A stretch of 64,000 nucleotides of DNA from CAYWMY01 sp046352935. GTDB taxonomy: Bacteria; Pseudomonadota; Gammaproteobacteria; Steroidobacterales; Steroidobacteraceae. Positions 1-8,387 of the stretch are shown piece after piece (positions within the stretch are counted from its first letter, which is position 1; each line of letters opens with the position of its first letter). The stretch spans positions 1 through 64,000 of the forward strand of contig JAXMGR010000022.1 of NCBI GenBank assembly GCA_046352935.1. The letters run 5' to 3'. A model generated the notes under the pieces. It did no database searches, was not told the origin of the DNA, and saw nothing but the letters and a program-made list of their open reading frames with translations. Made by a program: the position numbers and the translations under genes.

Positions 1-1
1 C

Positions 2-370
2 GCGGCGCCGACCGCCGCCGTGACCCCTCGTGTCGTGACTCCCGCACCGACGCCACCGGTCGCATCACGACCGGCGACGACCTGGCACATACCGGCTGCG
101 GAGGCACCCGCCGGGGTTCCCGAACGCCGCCGTGGCTGGATGCTGCCGCTCGTCGCGCTGCTCTTCATCGTGTATTCCCGTTGCTCTCACGATGTCCGTG
201 AATTCCTCGGACACCGGGTCAGCGACACACCACCGGTGCTGCGCGATACGTTGCCGCCGGGATCGGTCGTGCCCGAAGGGCCGCGGGAGCGGGAAGTCGC
301 GCTCGATCCGGTGGACGAAGTGATCCTCGACGGCGAGCCGGAAGCCGCGTCGTCGATTGCCCGGGACTGA
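2..370 (+). CDS. C-terminal part of an unknown single-pass membrane protein (5' end outside window)
   Basis: The frame is open from base 2 and ends at a TGA at 368-370, so the gene probably starts before the window. An internal GTG at 20 is the only start in view. The visible part is a Pro/Ala-rich linker, then one hydrophobic segment (GWMLPLVALLFIVYS), then about 60 mostly acidic and polar residues. I recognise no family. The linker-plus-membrane-segment layout would suit a membrane-anchored envelope or signalling protein, which is inference. It runs tail to tail with the rhombosortase gene, 58 bases away. Confidence 0.4.
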   Translation, partial: AAPTAAVTPRVVTPAPTPPVASRPATTWHIPAAEAPAGVPERRRGWMLPLVALLFIVYSRCSHDVREFLGHRVSDTPPVLRDTLPPGSVVPEGPREREVALDPVDEVILDGEPEAASSIARD

Positions 371-428
371 GCGACCGTCGCCGATGTGGAAGCCATCGAA
401 GGACGCTTGATCCGGATCGTCGCTGGAC

Positions 429-1025
429 TCAGAAACGTCTCATCCGCAGCAGCTGCACGACCGCGACGACGAGCCCGCCTGCGGCGCCATAGCGATGCGC
501 TGCGGTCACGACCGGCGCGGCAACGAAATCCGCGACGGGTCCATGCCACCACTCAACGGCAAGCTTGAGAATCAGGCCCGCGGCGAGCGCGATGGCGGGC
601 CTGTGTTCGCCGCCACGCCAGAGCCCCGCAAGACCTGCCACGAACATCCCGTGCAGGACACCCGAGGCACCGGCGTACCAGGTGACCTGCGGCTCCAGCC
701 ACCACAGCCCCACATCGATCGCGAGCATCGAGATGCCACCGGCGAGCCACCACTCTGGTGGCCTGACAGCGCTGCGGAAGATCTGCAGGACGAGCAGCAG
801 CGCCGCGGCATTCAGCAGTGCATGCGCCCACGACAGGTGCGCGACGTGGGCAGTCGCAAGGCGCCACCACTCACCGGCCCGGATGGCGGCCCGGTCATAG
901 CGCAGTGCATGCCCGAGCCCTTCGTCGAGCGGGTAGCCCGCGACGAGCAGCGCGGCCACCAGGCCGGCGATGATGACTACCGGGTGTCCCCGCCGGCGTC
1001 TCGCGAACACGGCTTCAATCGGCAC
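429..1025 (-). CDS. rrtA: Rhombosortase (rhomboid-family intramembrane serine protease)
   Basis: A 198-residue polytopic membrane protein. The catalytic serine lies in GASGVLHG (Ser121) and the partner histidine is His177 in AAHRYGAAGG. The HVAHLSWAHALLN stretch (60-72) is the His-rich second helix typical of rhomboids. The short length and the YAGASGVLHG form match the rhombosortase subfamily. In other bacteria these enzymes cleave proteins with a C-terminal GlyGly-CTERM tail during export. No such substrate is visible in this window. It stands alone, convergent with the truncated gene before it and about 90 bases downstream of the zinc metallopeptidase on the same strand. Confidence 0.85.
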   Translation of the reverse strand: MPIEAVFARRRRGHPVVIIAGLVAALLVAGYPLDEGLGHALRYDRAAIRAGEWWRLATAHVAHLSWAHALLNAAALLLVLQIFRSAVRPPEWWLAGGISMLAIDVGLWWLEPQVTWYAGASGVLHGMFVAGLAGLWRGGEHRPAIALAAGLILKLAVEWWHGPVADFVAAPVVTAAHRYGAAGGLVVAVVQLLRMRRF

Positions 1026-1112
1026 GGTCTGCCCTCCGTGCGCCGGATCGGGATGGGCGCAGAACGCTCCGGTTGCCGTTTCCTCGCATTCCCGCGTTCT
1101 CCGGACAGGCTC

Positions 1113-1982
1113 CTAGAGGTCCGCCGCCGCGAAGGTGTCGCAGGCTTCCGGGTCGCCGTCCTGGAAGCCGCGTCGGAACCACCGCATCCGTTGCTCCGAG
1201 CTGCCGTGGGTGAACGAATCGGGCACGACGCGTCCCCGGGCCTGCCGCTGCAGCCGGTCGTCGCCGACCGCGCTCGCCGCACCCATGGCCTCCTCCAGGT
1301 CTCCGGACTCCAGCATTGCGCGGTTCTGTTCCGCCCGGTTCGCCCAGACGCCTGCGTAGCAGTCCGCCTGCAGCTCGAGACGTACCGACAGCTGGTTGGC
1401 CTCGACCCGGCCGACGCGCTGCTGCATCTCGTGCACCTTGCCCGAGGCGCCGAGCAGGTTCTGGACGTGGTGGCCCACCTCGTGGGCGATCACGTACGCC
1501 CGGGCGAAATCGCCGCCCGCTTCGAGGCGCCCGGACATCTCGTCGAAGAATGACATGTCGAGGAACACGCGGTCGTCCGCGGGGCAGTAGAAAGGCCCCA
1601 TCGCGGCCTCGGCATAGCCGCAGCCGGACTGCACGGTATCGCTGAACAGAACGAGCCTGGGCTCCCGGTAGGTGCCGCCCCGGGCGCGGAACAGCTGCTG
1701 CCAGACGGCTTCCGTGTCCGCGAGCACGACGGCGACGAACTGCCGGCGCTCCGACTCGTCCGCCGACTCCTCGTAAGGTGCTGCGGTCTGCGTCGCCGGC
1801 CCGGTCGCTTCCCCGCCCTGCTGCAGGCCCTGGAGCAGCACGCCGGGGTCCACGCCGAGCATCATCCCGATCACCACGATGGCGATGGTGCCGAGGCCGC
1901 CTGCCGCCAGCCCCGGGCGGCCCAGGCGCAGACCCCTCCGGTCCTCGATGTTGTCGCTCTGCCTTTCGCCCCGCCAGCGCAT
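1113..1982 (-). CDS. Neutral zinc metallopeptidase, YpfJ family
   Basis: This 289-residue protein has a membrane anchor at about 28-45 and then an extracytoplasmic zincin-like domain. The zinc site is HEVGHH (167-172), with a likely third ligand in RLELQADCYAGVWA (Glu204 region); both are characteristic of the YpfJ/KPN_00710 putative metalloprotease family. I chose the ATG at 1982 because GGGAG lies six bases upstream, although the frame stays open further upstream. The physiological substrate of the family is unknown. The gene is divergent from the yqjD-like gene across a 197-base spacer. Confidence 0.85.
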   Translation of the reverse strand: MRWRGERQSDNIEDRRGLRLGRPGLAAGGLGTIAIVVIGMMLGVDPGVLLQGLQQGGEATGPATQTAAPYEESADESERRQFVAVVLADTEAVWQQLFRARGGTYREPRLVLFSDTVQSGCGYAEAAMGPFYCPADDRVFLDMSFFDEMSGRLEAGGDFARAYVIAHEVGHHVQNLLGASGKVHEMQQRVGRVEANQLSVRLELQADCYAGVWANRAEQNRAMLESGDLEEAMGAASAVGDDRLQRQARGRVVPDSFTHGSSEQRMRWFRRGFQDGDPEACDTFAAADL

Positions 1983-2179
1983 GACGTGCTCCCAGCATCC
2001 CGTGTCCGGTAACCGGAACCGGTCGCACTCTAGGCCGATGCCGGATTCATGGGTAGGGGGGACTTGTGAACCCCGCGGGCGGGCCGCATATGGGCGGTGC
2101 AGATCGCGCAAAACGCTATTGCCGGCGGCCGCGACCGGTCTAGCATCGACAGGGAACATCGGATCCCGAGGAGCCTGCC

Positions 2180-2482
2180 ATGAGCGAGCCCGACGCCTCC
2201 CAGCTGATGGATGACCTGCGTACCGTCGTGAACGACGCCGAAGCGCTGCTGAAGGCGACTGCCGGCGTGGCCGGCGATCAGGTGGAATCGGCCCGCAGCC
2301 GGGCACAGGATTCCCTGAAGGCGGCACGCGCGCGCCTCGGGGACCTGCAGGACGACGTGCTCACGCAGGCCCGCGATGCGGCGGAGTCTGCGGATCGGTA
2401 CGTGCGCGAGAGTCCCTGGGCCGCGATCGGCATCGCGGCCGGTGTGGCCTTCGTCGTCGGCGTGCTGGTCGGTCGCCGATGA
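2180..2482 (+). CDS. yqjD: DUF883 / YqjD-ElaB family membrane-anchored protein
   Basis: A 100-residue protein with a long amphipathic, Ala- and Glu-rich helical region (1-75) and one C-terminal membrane anchor (SPWAAIGIAAGVAFVVGVLVG) ending in Arg-Arg. That is the layout of ElaB/YqjD proteins. E. coli YqjD anchors ribosomes at the inner membrane in stationary phase; applying that role here is inference. GAGGAG lies six bases before the ATG. It is the first gene of a three-gene operon (yqjD-yqjE-yqjK-like), and its stop overlaps the next start by four bases (ATGA). Confidence 0.85.
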   Translation: MSEPDASQLMDDLRTVVNDAEALLKATAGVAGDQVESARSRAQDSLKAARARLGDLQDDVLTQARDAAESADRYVRESPWAAIGIAAGVAFVVGVLVGRR

Positions 2483-2871
2483 GCGGCGGGGATCCAGTCA
2501 TCGACGAGGGCCTGTTCGTGTCGTTGCGGCGCTTCGGTACGACGCTGGTGTCACTGGCGCACACGCGCCTGGAGCTCGCCGGTACCGAACTCGAGGAGCA
2601 GGTCGCGCACGCGGCTTCGATCGTGGTGTGGGTCGTGATCACGCTCGTGCTGGGCTCGCTGGCGCTCATCATGGCCATCATCCTGCTGCTGGTCGCGTTC
2701 TGGGACAGCCACCCGCTGCTGGCGGCGGGAGGCATCACCGCAGCGCTGGCGCTCGCGACCCTCGGCGCGTGGCTGGCGCTGCGCCACCGCCTGCGCACGC
2801 GGCCGAAGTTCCTGGCGGCGACGCTGCTCGAACTGGAGCGCGATCGTTCCTCGCTCGCGAGGCGGCGGTGA
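2479..2871 (+). CDS. yqjE: Phage-holin-fold family protein, YqjE-like
   Basis: A 130-residue protein with an N-terminal amphipathic helix and two closely spaced membrane helices (roughly 50-75 and 80-103), followed by a basic tail. This matches the YqjE/DUF1469 'putative actinobacterial holin-X, holin superfamily III' family. The family name reflects topology; a lytic role is not implied. It starts with an ATGA overlap with the yqjD-like gene and ends in a GTGA overlap with the yqjK-like gene, so the three are probably translated in a coupled fashion. Confidence 0.8.
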   Translation: MSGGDPVIDEGLFVSLRRFGTTLVSLAHTRLELAGTELEEQVAHAASIVVWVVITLVLGSLALIMAIILLLVAFWDSHPLLAAGGITAALALATLGAWLALRHRLRTRPKFLAATLLELERDRSSLARRR

Positions 2872-3140
2872 ACCGGCGGACGGAGATCGAAGTCCGCAAG
2901 GCTGCGCTGGTCGCGGCCAGCGCACTGCAGCGGCGCGAACTGGAGATCGGCGGTCGCGCCATCGCGGGACGATTCGCGGGTGCCGCCGAGGGACTGTCAC
3001 TGGCGAGGCGCCTGACGAAGCGTCCGGGGTTGAAGCTCGGGCTCGGTGCACTGCTGCTGCTCGTGCCGCGGCGCTGGGGCTGGAAGCTGCTGCAGGGCGC
3101 CGTGATCGCACGCGTGCTGGGGCGGTTCCGGCGCCGCTGA
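2868..3140 (+). CDS. yqjK: YqjK-like small protein
   Basis: This 90-residue protein starts at a GTG (2868) that overlaps the TGA of the yqjE-like gene. The N-terminal half is a charged helix with repeated Arg/Ala. The C-terminal half has a short hydrophobic stretch (LKLGLGALLLLVPRRWGWK) and ends in a basic tail. Size, position and composition match YqjK, the third member of the yqjD-yqjE-yqjK cluster; sequence similarity in this family is weak, so the symbol is positional. It converges on nhaB with 16 bases between the stops. Confidence 0.7.
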   Translation: MNRRTEIEVRKAALVAASALQRRELEIGGRAIAGRFAGAAEGLSLARRLTKRPGLKLGLGALLLLVPRRWGWKLLQGAVIARVLGRFRRR

Positions 3141-3156
3141 CCCGTCTCCTCGTCGA

Positions 3157-4656
3157 CTACCGCATCAGCGCGATGGCGACCAGGCCCACCGCGGTCATGG
3201 TCACGAAGTACGGCAGCGCCATCCACAGCATGCGGACATAGGACAGACGGATCAGCGGCGCGAGGGCCGAGGTCAGCAGGAACAGGAACGCTGCCTGGCC
3301 GTTCGGGGTCGCGACGCTCGGTATGTTCGTGCCGGTGTTCACCGCCACGGCGAGCGCGTCGAACTGCTCCCTGGAGACCAGCCCGGCATCCAGTGCATGG
3401 CGCACCTCCTCGATGTAGATCGTTGCGACGAACACGTTGTCGCTGATCGACGAGAGCAGCCCGTTCGCCAGATACATCGCGACGACCTGGGCACGCCCGT
3501 CCAGTGCCAGCACCCGGTGCAGCAGCGGATGGAACAGCTGCTGCTGGTGGATGACTGCGACGATCGCGAAGAACACCACGAGCAGCGCCGTGAACGGCAG
3601 TGCCGCCTCGAAGGCCTTGCCGAGCTGATGTTCCTCGGTCACACCGCAGAACGCGGTCGCGAGCACGATCACGGTGAGCCCCACGAGGCCCACCTCGGCC
3701 ACGTGCAGAGCGAGGCCGGCGACGAGCAGCAGCGCGACCAGCGCCTGTACGAGGATGCGCTGACGCAGCACCGGAGTCATGCACTCGTCCTGGGTGCGAA
3801 CGAAATCCCCGAGCACGATGCGCACGCTGTCGGGCAGCGTGGCGCCGTAACCGAACCGGCGATACCGGTTGATCACCATGCAGCAGCACAGTCCGGCGAC
3901 GAGGACGGGCACCGTGACCGGCGACATGACGTGCAGGAAGCGCAGGAAGTCCCAGCCTGCCTGCTTGCCCACGAGCAGGTTCTGCGGCTCGCCGACCAGG
4001 GTCATCACGCCGCCCAGCGTCGTGCCGACGGCCGCGTTCATCATGAGGCTGCGCAGGAAGGCACGGAATCGCTCGAGATCGTCGCGCGAGTACTCCACGA
4101 CATCGTCGTCCGTCGACGGGTCGTGGTCCGCATCGACGCGCTTGCCCGATGCGACGCGGTGGTAGACCCCGTAGAAGCCCAGCGCGACGGTGATCACCAC
4201 CGCCAGCACCGTGAGCGCGTCGAGAAAGGCCGACAGCACCGCGCCGGCGGCGCAGAACGCCAGGTTCAGCAGCACGGCCGACCGGATGCGCACAAGGATG
4301 CGCGAGAAAGCGTAGAGCAGCAGATCGCGCAGGAAATGGATGCCGGCGACCATGAACACGAGCAGCAGGATCACGGGGAAGCCGGTCACGACCTCACGGT
4401 AGACACCGTCCGTGTCGACGAGGCCGAGCAGCACGGCTTCGAGCGCCAGCAGGCCGCCCGGCTGCAACGGGTAGCACGCGAGCGCCATGGCGAGCGTGAA
4501 GATGAATTCCGCGAGAAGGACCCATGAGACGGCAACCGGCCCGAGCGCCAGCAGCAGTACGGGGTTGGCGAGCAGGAAGCACAGGATCGTCCGCTTGTAC
4601 CAGGCGGGTGCGTGCCCGAGGAACAGCGACCAGGCGGTGCGGGATCTGGGTGACAT
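3157..4656 (-). CDS. nhaB: Na+/H+ antiporter NhaB
   Basis: A 499-residue protein, close to E. coli NhaB (513), with about 12 membrane helices. The opening SLFLGHAPAWYKRTILCFL, the central GEPQNLLVG segment and the NTGTNIPSVATPNGQAAFLF stretch are hallmarks of NhaB within the ion transporter superfamily. It exchanges cytoplasmic Na+ for H+ in salt and pH homeostasis. It lies on the same strand as, and 85 bases after, the MscS-type channel gene, at the end of a block of osmotic-stress genes. Whether it shares their transcript cannot be told from sequence. Confidence 0.92.
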   Translation of the reverse strand: MSPRSRTAWSLFLGHAPAWYKRTILCFLLANPVLLLALGPVAVSWVLLAEFIFTLAMALACYPLQPGGLLALEAVLLGLVDTDGVYREVVTGFPVILLLVFMVAGIHFLRDLLLYAFSRILVRIRSAVLLNLAFCAAGAVLSAFLDALTVLAVVITVALGFYGVYHRVASGKRVDADHDPSTDDDVVEYSRDDLERFRAFLRSLMMNAAVGTTLGGVMTLVGEPQNLLVGKQAGWDFLRFLHVMSPVTVPVLVAGLCCCMVINRYRRFGYGATLPDSVRIVLGDFVRTQDECMTPVLRQRILVQALVALLLVAGLALHVAEVGLVGLTVIVLATAFCGVTEEHQLGKAFEAALPFTALLVVFFAIVAVIHQQQLFHPLLHRVLALDGRAQVVAMYLANGLLSSISDNVFVATIYIEEVRHALDAGLVSREQFDALAVAVNTGTNIPSVATPNGQAAFLFLLTSALAPLIRLSYVRMLWMALPYFVTMTAVGLVAIALMR

Positions 4657-4741
4657 TCGGCTTCCGTCCCTGCGAACGGGGCGGAAGTATACGGAACGCC
4701 GGGCCGCCAGCCGCCGCTATCGCAACCCGAGCCGCCGGGCC

Positions 4742-5788
4742 TCAGTCCGCCGGCGGCCCGGCCGGGCGCTCGATGAACAGCTTCTGCGTCGGGTACGCGA
4801 ACTCCACGCGCATGCCCGCGAGGCCGCGGATGACCGCGAGCATGATCCGCTGCTGGACGTCCATGAACTGGCTGTAGTCGGGGCTCAGCACGTAGTAGAC
4901 GCACTCGTAGTCCAGCGATGATGCGCCGAAGCGCATCAGGTGGCAGCGGTCGAAGCGCGTATCGCGCTGGCGCCGGACGATTTCCGCGACCAGTCCCGGC
5001 ACCGCCTCGAGCACGTCCGGCGGCGTCTCGTACAGCACACCGAAGCCGAAGACGACCCGTCGCTCGACCATGCGGCCGTAGTTCCGCACGCGGCTCGCCA
5101 GCAGGTCGGCATTCGCGACCACGAGCTGCTCGCCCGAAAGGCTCCGCAGCTTGGTGCTCTTGATGCCGACCTGCTCGACCGTCCCCATGTGATCCGCCAG
5201 CACCAGGAAGTCGCCCACGGCGAACGGCTTGTCGAGTGCGATGGCGACCGAGGCCAGCAGGTCACCGAGCACGCTCTGCACCGCGAGCGCGACGGCGATG
5301 CCGCCGACGCCGAGGCCTGCGACCAGCGCCGTGATGTTGACGCCCAGGTTGTCGAGGGCCATCAACAGCACGACGGCCCAGACGACCAGTCGCCCGACGA
5401 AGCCGACGACGTTCAGCGTCGTCGCGGTCTGTCGATCGCTGGCGAGCAGGTCGCTGCGCCGGTGCCGCAGCCACTGGTCGAGCGCGATTCCGGACCACAG
5501 GCCGATCTGCAGCAGCAGCACGACGACGACGAGCGAGTGCAGCACGTCACCGGCGGCGTCCGGCACGTCGAGCAGGTGCGCTCCGGCGAGCAGCGACACA
5601 GACAGCAGGAACGGCAGTCGCGTCCCGCCGGCCAGGGCCGTCACGACCGGCGCGGCGTCGAGCGAGGCGGGCAGGTGGTGCAGCCGCCAGCGGACCAGCC
5701 ACAGCAGACAGAAGACCGTGGTCGATACCGCGGCGGAGATCGTCCACTGGGTGAGGGTGTTCCCGAGCAGATCCGGCATCGGCGGCAT
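4742..5788 (-). CDS. Small-conductance mechanosensitive channel, MscS family
   Basis: A 348-residue protein with about five membrane helices. The pore helix region AGLGVGGIAVALAVQSVLGD is followed by the beta-domain segment LDKPFAVGDFLVLADHMGTV, the standard MscS signature. Such channels release solutes under hypo-osmotic shock. I chose the ATG at 5788, two bases after the stop of the YbdK-like gene; a second ATG lies at 5779, and the open frame upstream overlaps the neighbour and was not used. It is the last gene of the coupled otsB-GH15-otsA-ybdK-mscS run, which fits a role in letting compatible solutes out after stress. Confidence 0.88.
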   Translation of the reverse strand: MPPMPDLLGNTLTQWTISAAVSTTVFCLLWLVRWRLHHLPASLDAAPVVTALAGGTRLPFLLSVSLLAGAHLLDVPDAAGDVLHSLVVVVLLLQIGLWSGIALDQWLRHRRSDLLASDRQTATTLNVVGFVGRLVVWAVVLLMALDNLGVNITALVAGLGVGGIAVALAVQSVLGDLLASVAIALDKPFAVGDFLVLADHMGTVEQVGIKSTKLRSLSGEQLVVANADLLASRVRNYGRMVERRVVFGFGVLYETPPDVLEAVPGLVAEIVRRQRDTRFDRCHLMRFGASSLDYECVYYVLSPDYSQFMDVQQRIMLAVIRGLAGMRVEFAYPTQKLFIERPAGPPAD

Positions 5789-5790
5789 CT

Positions 5791-6963
5791 TCAGTCCGGC
5801 TCCGGAACAGGCTCCAGCCAGCGTCGCGCGATTGCGCCCACCGTGGCCTGAGATCCGTTGTGCCTGCGGACCCGTGCTCGCAGCCACGCGGCGTCGTTGT
5901 GACAGGCCTGCGCGCGGCCGCGGAGGCGGGCCAGCGCCCTGCCGGTGCCCAGCGCTGCGGCATCCGCAGCCAGCTCGTCCAGCATCTCCACGATCGCATC
6001 AGCGATCGGGCGCGCGATGCCGCGCGCCGGATCGATCCACGGGGCCCCGAAGCCGTAGCGCGCTGCGCGGAAGCGGTTCACGTCGTAGTAGAGGTACAGC
6101 CGCTCCAGATCCAGCGCGGGTCGCTCACGCAGCAGCCGTCGCGCGAGCGTCTGCAGCAGCGCGACGACGTCCGCAGCCGTCGCGATGGCGAGTGGAGAAT
6201 CGCAGACGCGGATCTCGACGGTGCCGAGCTCCGGCTTCGGCCGGATGTCCCAGTACAGGTCCTTCAGCGACTCGATCACACCCGACCTGTACAGATCCTC
6301 GATGTGACGCGAGAAGCTGCGCCAGTGCACGATCGCCGGAGCGTGTCCGGACAGCGGGAAAGCACGCACCACATTGAGCCGACTGCAGTCGAAGCCCGTG
6401 TCGATCCCGCGCCAGTACGGGGATGCCGCACTCAGCGCCACCAGGTGGGGCACGTACCGACCGAGCGCGTGCAGCAGATAGAGCGCCTCGTCACCGTCGG
6501 CACAGCCCAGGTGCACGTGTTGCGAGTACACGGCGAACTGCCGGGCGAGGTAGCCGTATCTCTCCGCCAGGCGACGGAAGCGCGGATGCGGGAAGATCAC
6601 CTGTTCGTTCCAGTCGCAGAACGGGTGCACGCCACCGCCGGCGACGGCGAGGCCGAGTCGCGCGACATGGGCCGCCAGCGTCTGTGCGGTGCCGCGCAGC
6701 TCCGCGCCGAGCTCCGCGGCGTCATGGTGCACGCGCGTCGTGATCTCCACCATCGACTGCGTCAGCTCCGCCTTGACGGGGGCGTCGACGCCGTCGACCG
6801 CCAGCATGCCGAGCACCTCGCGCGCCGCGGCCGCCGGTGTGCCGTCCGTGTCGTGCACCAGCATGACCTCGATCTCGGTGCCGATGCTGAGGGGCGCGGA
6901 CGCCGCGAACGGCAGGGCGTGACCGCTGCGGCGGACCCGCGAGGCGGGGACCGCAGCGATCAC
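5791..6963 (-). CDS. ybdK: Carboxylate-amine ligase, glutamate-cysteine ligase family 2 (YbdK-type)
   Basis: A 390-residue member of the GCS2/YbdK family. The N-terminal IGTEIEVMLV carries the conserved Glu-x-Glu, and GGGVHPF, YSQHVHLG and ELGTVEIRVCDSPL are recognisable family motifs. E. coli YbdK has weak gamma-glutamylcysteine ligase activity; the true substrate of family members next to trehalose genes is not established. Translation starts at a GTG (6963) overlapping the otsA stop by four bases (GTGA). Position inside a trehalose operon suggests a stress product such as a gamma-glutamyl thiol or amide, which is inference. Confidence 0.82.
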   Translation of the reverse strand: MIAAVPASRVRRSGHALPFAASAPLSIGTEIEVMLVHDTDGTPAAAAREVLGMLAVDGVDAPVKAELTQSMVEITTRVHHDAAELGAELRGTAQTLAAHVARLGLAVAGGGVHPFCDWNEQVIFPHPRFRRLAERYGYLARQFAVYSQHVHLGCADGDEALYLLHALGRYVPHLVALSAASPYWRGIDTGFDCSRLNVVRAFPLSGHAPAIVHWRSFSRHIEDLYRSGVIESLKDLYWDIRPKPELGTVEIRVCDSPLAIATAADVVALLQTLARRLLRERPALDLERLYLYYDVNRFRAARYGFGAPWIDPARGIARPIADAIVEMLDELAADAAALGTGRALARLRGRAQACHNDAAWLRARVRRHNGSQATVGAIARRWLEPVPEPD

Positions 6964-8387
6964 GGCAGCGCCTCGAGGCGCGTGCAGAGCTCCGCCGGCG
7001 GACGCTCTGCCCTGGCACCTGCGCCAGACAGCGCTTCCAGGAAGCTCCGGTGCCAGCGATGGATGTCGTGCTCGCACAGGTGCCGCATCATGGTCTGATG
7101 GCGCGCGCGCCGCTCCTCTGCGGGCATTTCCAGGGCCTGTGCGACCGTGCGCGCGACCGCGTCGGCGTCGTAGGGGTTCACGAGCAGCGCACCGGTCAGC
7201 TCGCCTGCGGCGCCAGCGAGCGGTGAGAGCACGAGCACACCGGGATCGACGGGATCCTGCGCGGCGACGAACTCCTTGGCCACCAGGTTCATGCCGTCAC
7301 GCACAGGAGTGACCAGTCCGACCTGCGCCGCCCGCAGGAATCCCATGAGGTCGGCGTGCTCGAAGTTGCGGTTCAGGTACCGGATCGGCGTCCAGTCCGC
7401 ATCGCCGAACCGGCCGTTGATCCGGCCCGCCGCCTGCTCGAGCGCGCGACGGATCTCGCCGTAGGCGCGCACATCGCCGCGGGACAGCGGTGCGATCTGC
7501 AGCAGCGTGACCCTGCCGTGGTATTCCGGGCCTGTTGCCAGCAGGCGTTCGTACGCGCCGAACCGTTCCAGCAGGCCCTTGCTGTAGTCGAGGCGATCGA
7601 CGCCGACGATGAGCTTCCGGCCCACGAGGCTCGTGACCATGCGCTGCACGCGCTCACCGGTCGCCGCTGCCGCCGCGGCCTCCTCGATCGGGCCGCACTC
7701 GACGCCGATCGGGAAGACTCCGGTGGCAACGCGGCGGGATCCCACCTGCACGCCGCCATCGACGGTCCGGGTGACCGCCGCCAGGCAGTAGTCGACCGCG
7801 CTGTGGAAGGACGCGAGGTCACCCGTCGTCTGGAAGCCCGTCAGGTCGTACTGGCAGAGATCCGCGACGAGCTCGGCAAAGTTCGGCAGCGTGCGCAGCA
7901 TCTCGATGTGCGGGAACGGGATGTGCAGGAAGAATCCGATGCGTCCCGCGAAGCCGGCCTGCCGCAGCAGGCGCCCGAGCGGGATCAGGTGATAGTCGTG
8001 CACCCAGACCAGGTCGTCGCTCCGCAGCAGCGGTGCTAGGGCGTTCGCGAAGCGCCGGTTCACGTCGAGCCAGGCGCTCCGGCCGTCGCTGCTGTAGGGC
8101 AGGTCGTTGGCGAGGTAATGGAACAACGGCCACAGCACGCCGTTGCAGAAGCCGTTGTAGTAGCGCTCGAACTCGCGCCTCGGTAGATCGATCGTGGCGT
8201 AGGTGATGCCGCGCCGCACGTGCAGGTCCGCTCCGGCCTGGCGCCGCTCCGCGGTCTCGCCGCTCCAGCCGAACCACAGTCCGCCCCGCGCCTCGAGTGC
8301 CGCCAGCACGCCGACCGTGAGACCGCCCGGAGCGGCGCCGGAGCGCGGCACCGCCACCCGGTTCGAGACGCACACCAGACGGCTCAC
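6960..8387 (-). CDS. otsA: Alpha,alpha-trehalose-phosphate synthase (UDP-forming)
   Basis: This GT20 enzyme of 475 residues matches E. coli OtsA (474). It joins UDP-glucose and glucose-6-phosphate to form trehalose-6-phosphate. Motifs seen are LVCVSNRV at the N-terminus, WVHDYHL (128-134), VGVDRLDYSKGL with the phosphate- and UDP-binding Arg/Lys (264-272) and PVRDGMNLVAKEF near the C-terminus. The start is a GTG at 8387 in a GTGA overlap with the upstream GH15 gene; the upstream open frame lies inside that gene. Its product is the substrate of OtsB, encoded two genes upstream. Confidence 0.93.
   Translation of the reverse strand: MSRLVCVSNRVAVPRSGAAPGGLTVGVLAALEARGGLWFGWSGETAERRQAGADLHVRRGITYATIDLPRREFERYYNGFCNGVLWPLFHYLANDLPYSSDGRSAWLDVNRRFANALAPLLRSDDLVWVHDYHLIPLGRLLRQAGFAGRIGFFLHIPFPHIEMLRTLPNFAELVADLCQYDLTGFQTTGDLASFHSAVDYCLAAVTRTVDGGVQVGSRRVATGVFPIGVECGPIEEAAAAAATGERVQRMVTSLVGRKLIVGVDRLDYSKGLLERFGAYERLLATGPEYHGRVTLLQIAPLSRGDVRAYGEIRRALEQAAGRINGRFGDADWTPIRYLNRNFEHADLMGFLRAAQVGLVTPVRDGMNLVAKEFVAAQDPVDPGVLVLSPLAGAAGELTGALLVNPYDADAVARTVAQALEMPAEERRARHQTMMRHLCEHDIHRWHRSFLEALSGAGARAERPPAELCTRLEALP

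Noticed and set aside
495..1553. A 352-codon plus-strand open frame opposite rrtA and the zinc metallopeptidase
   Set aside because: It crosses the gap between two convincing minus-strand genes and shows no domain.
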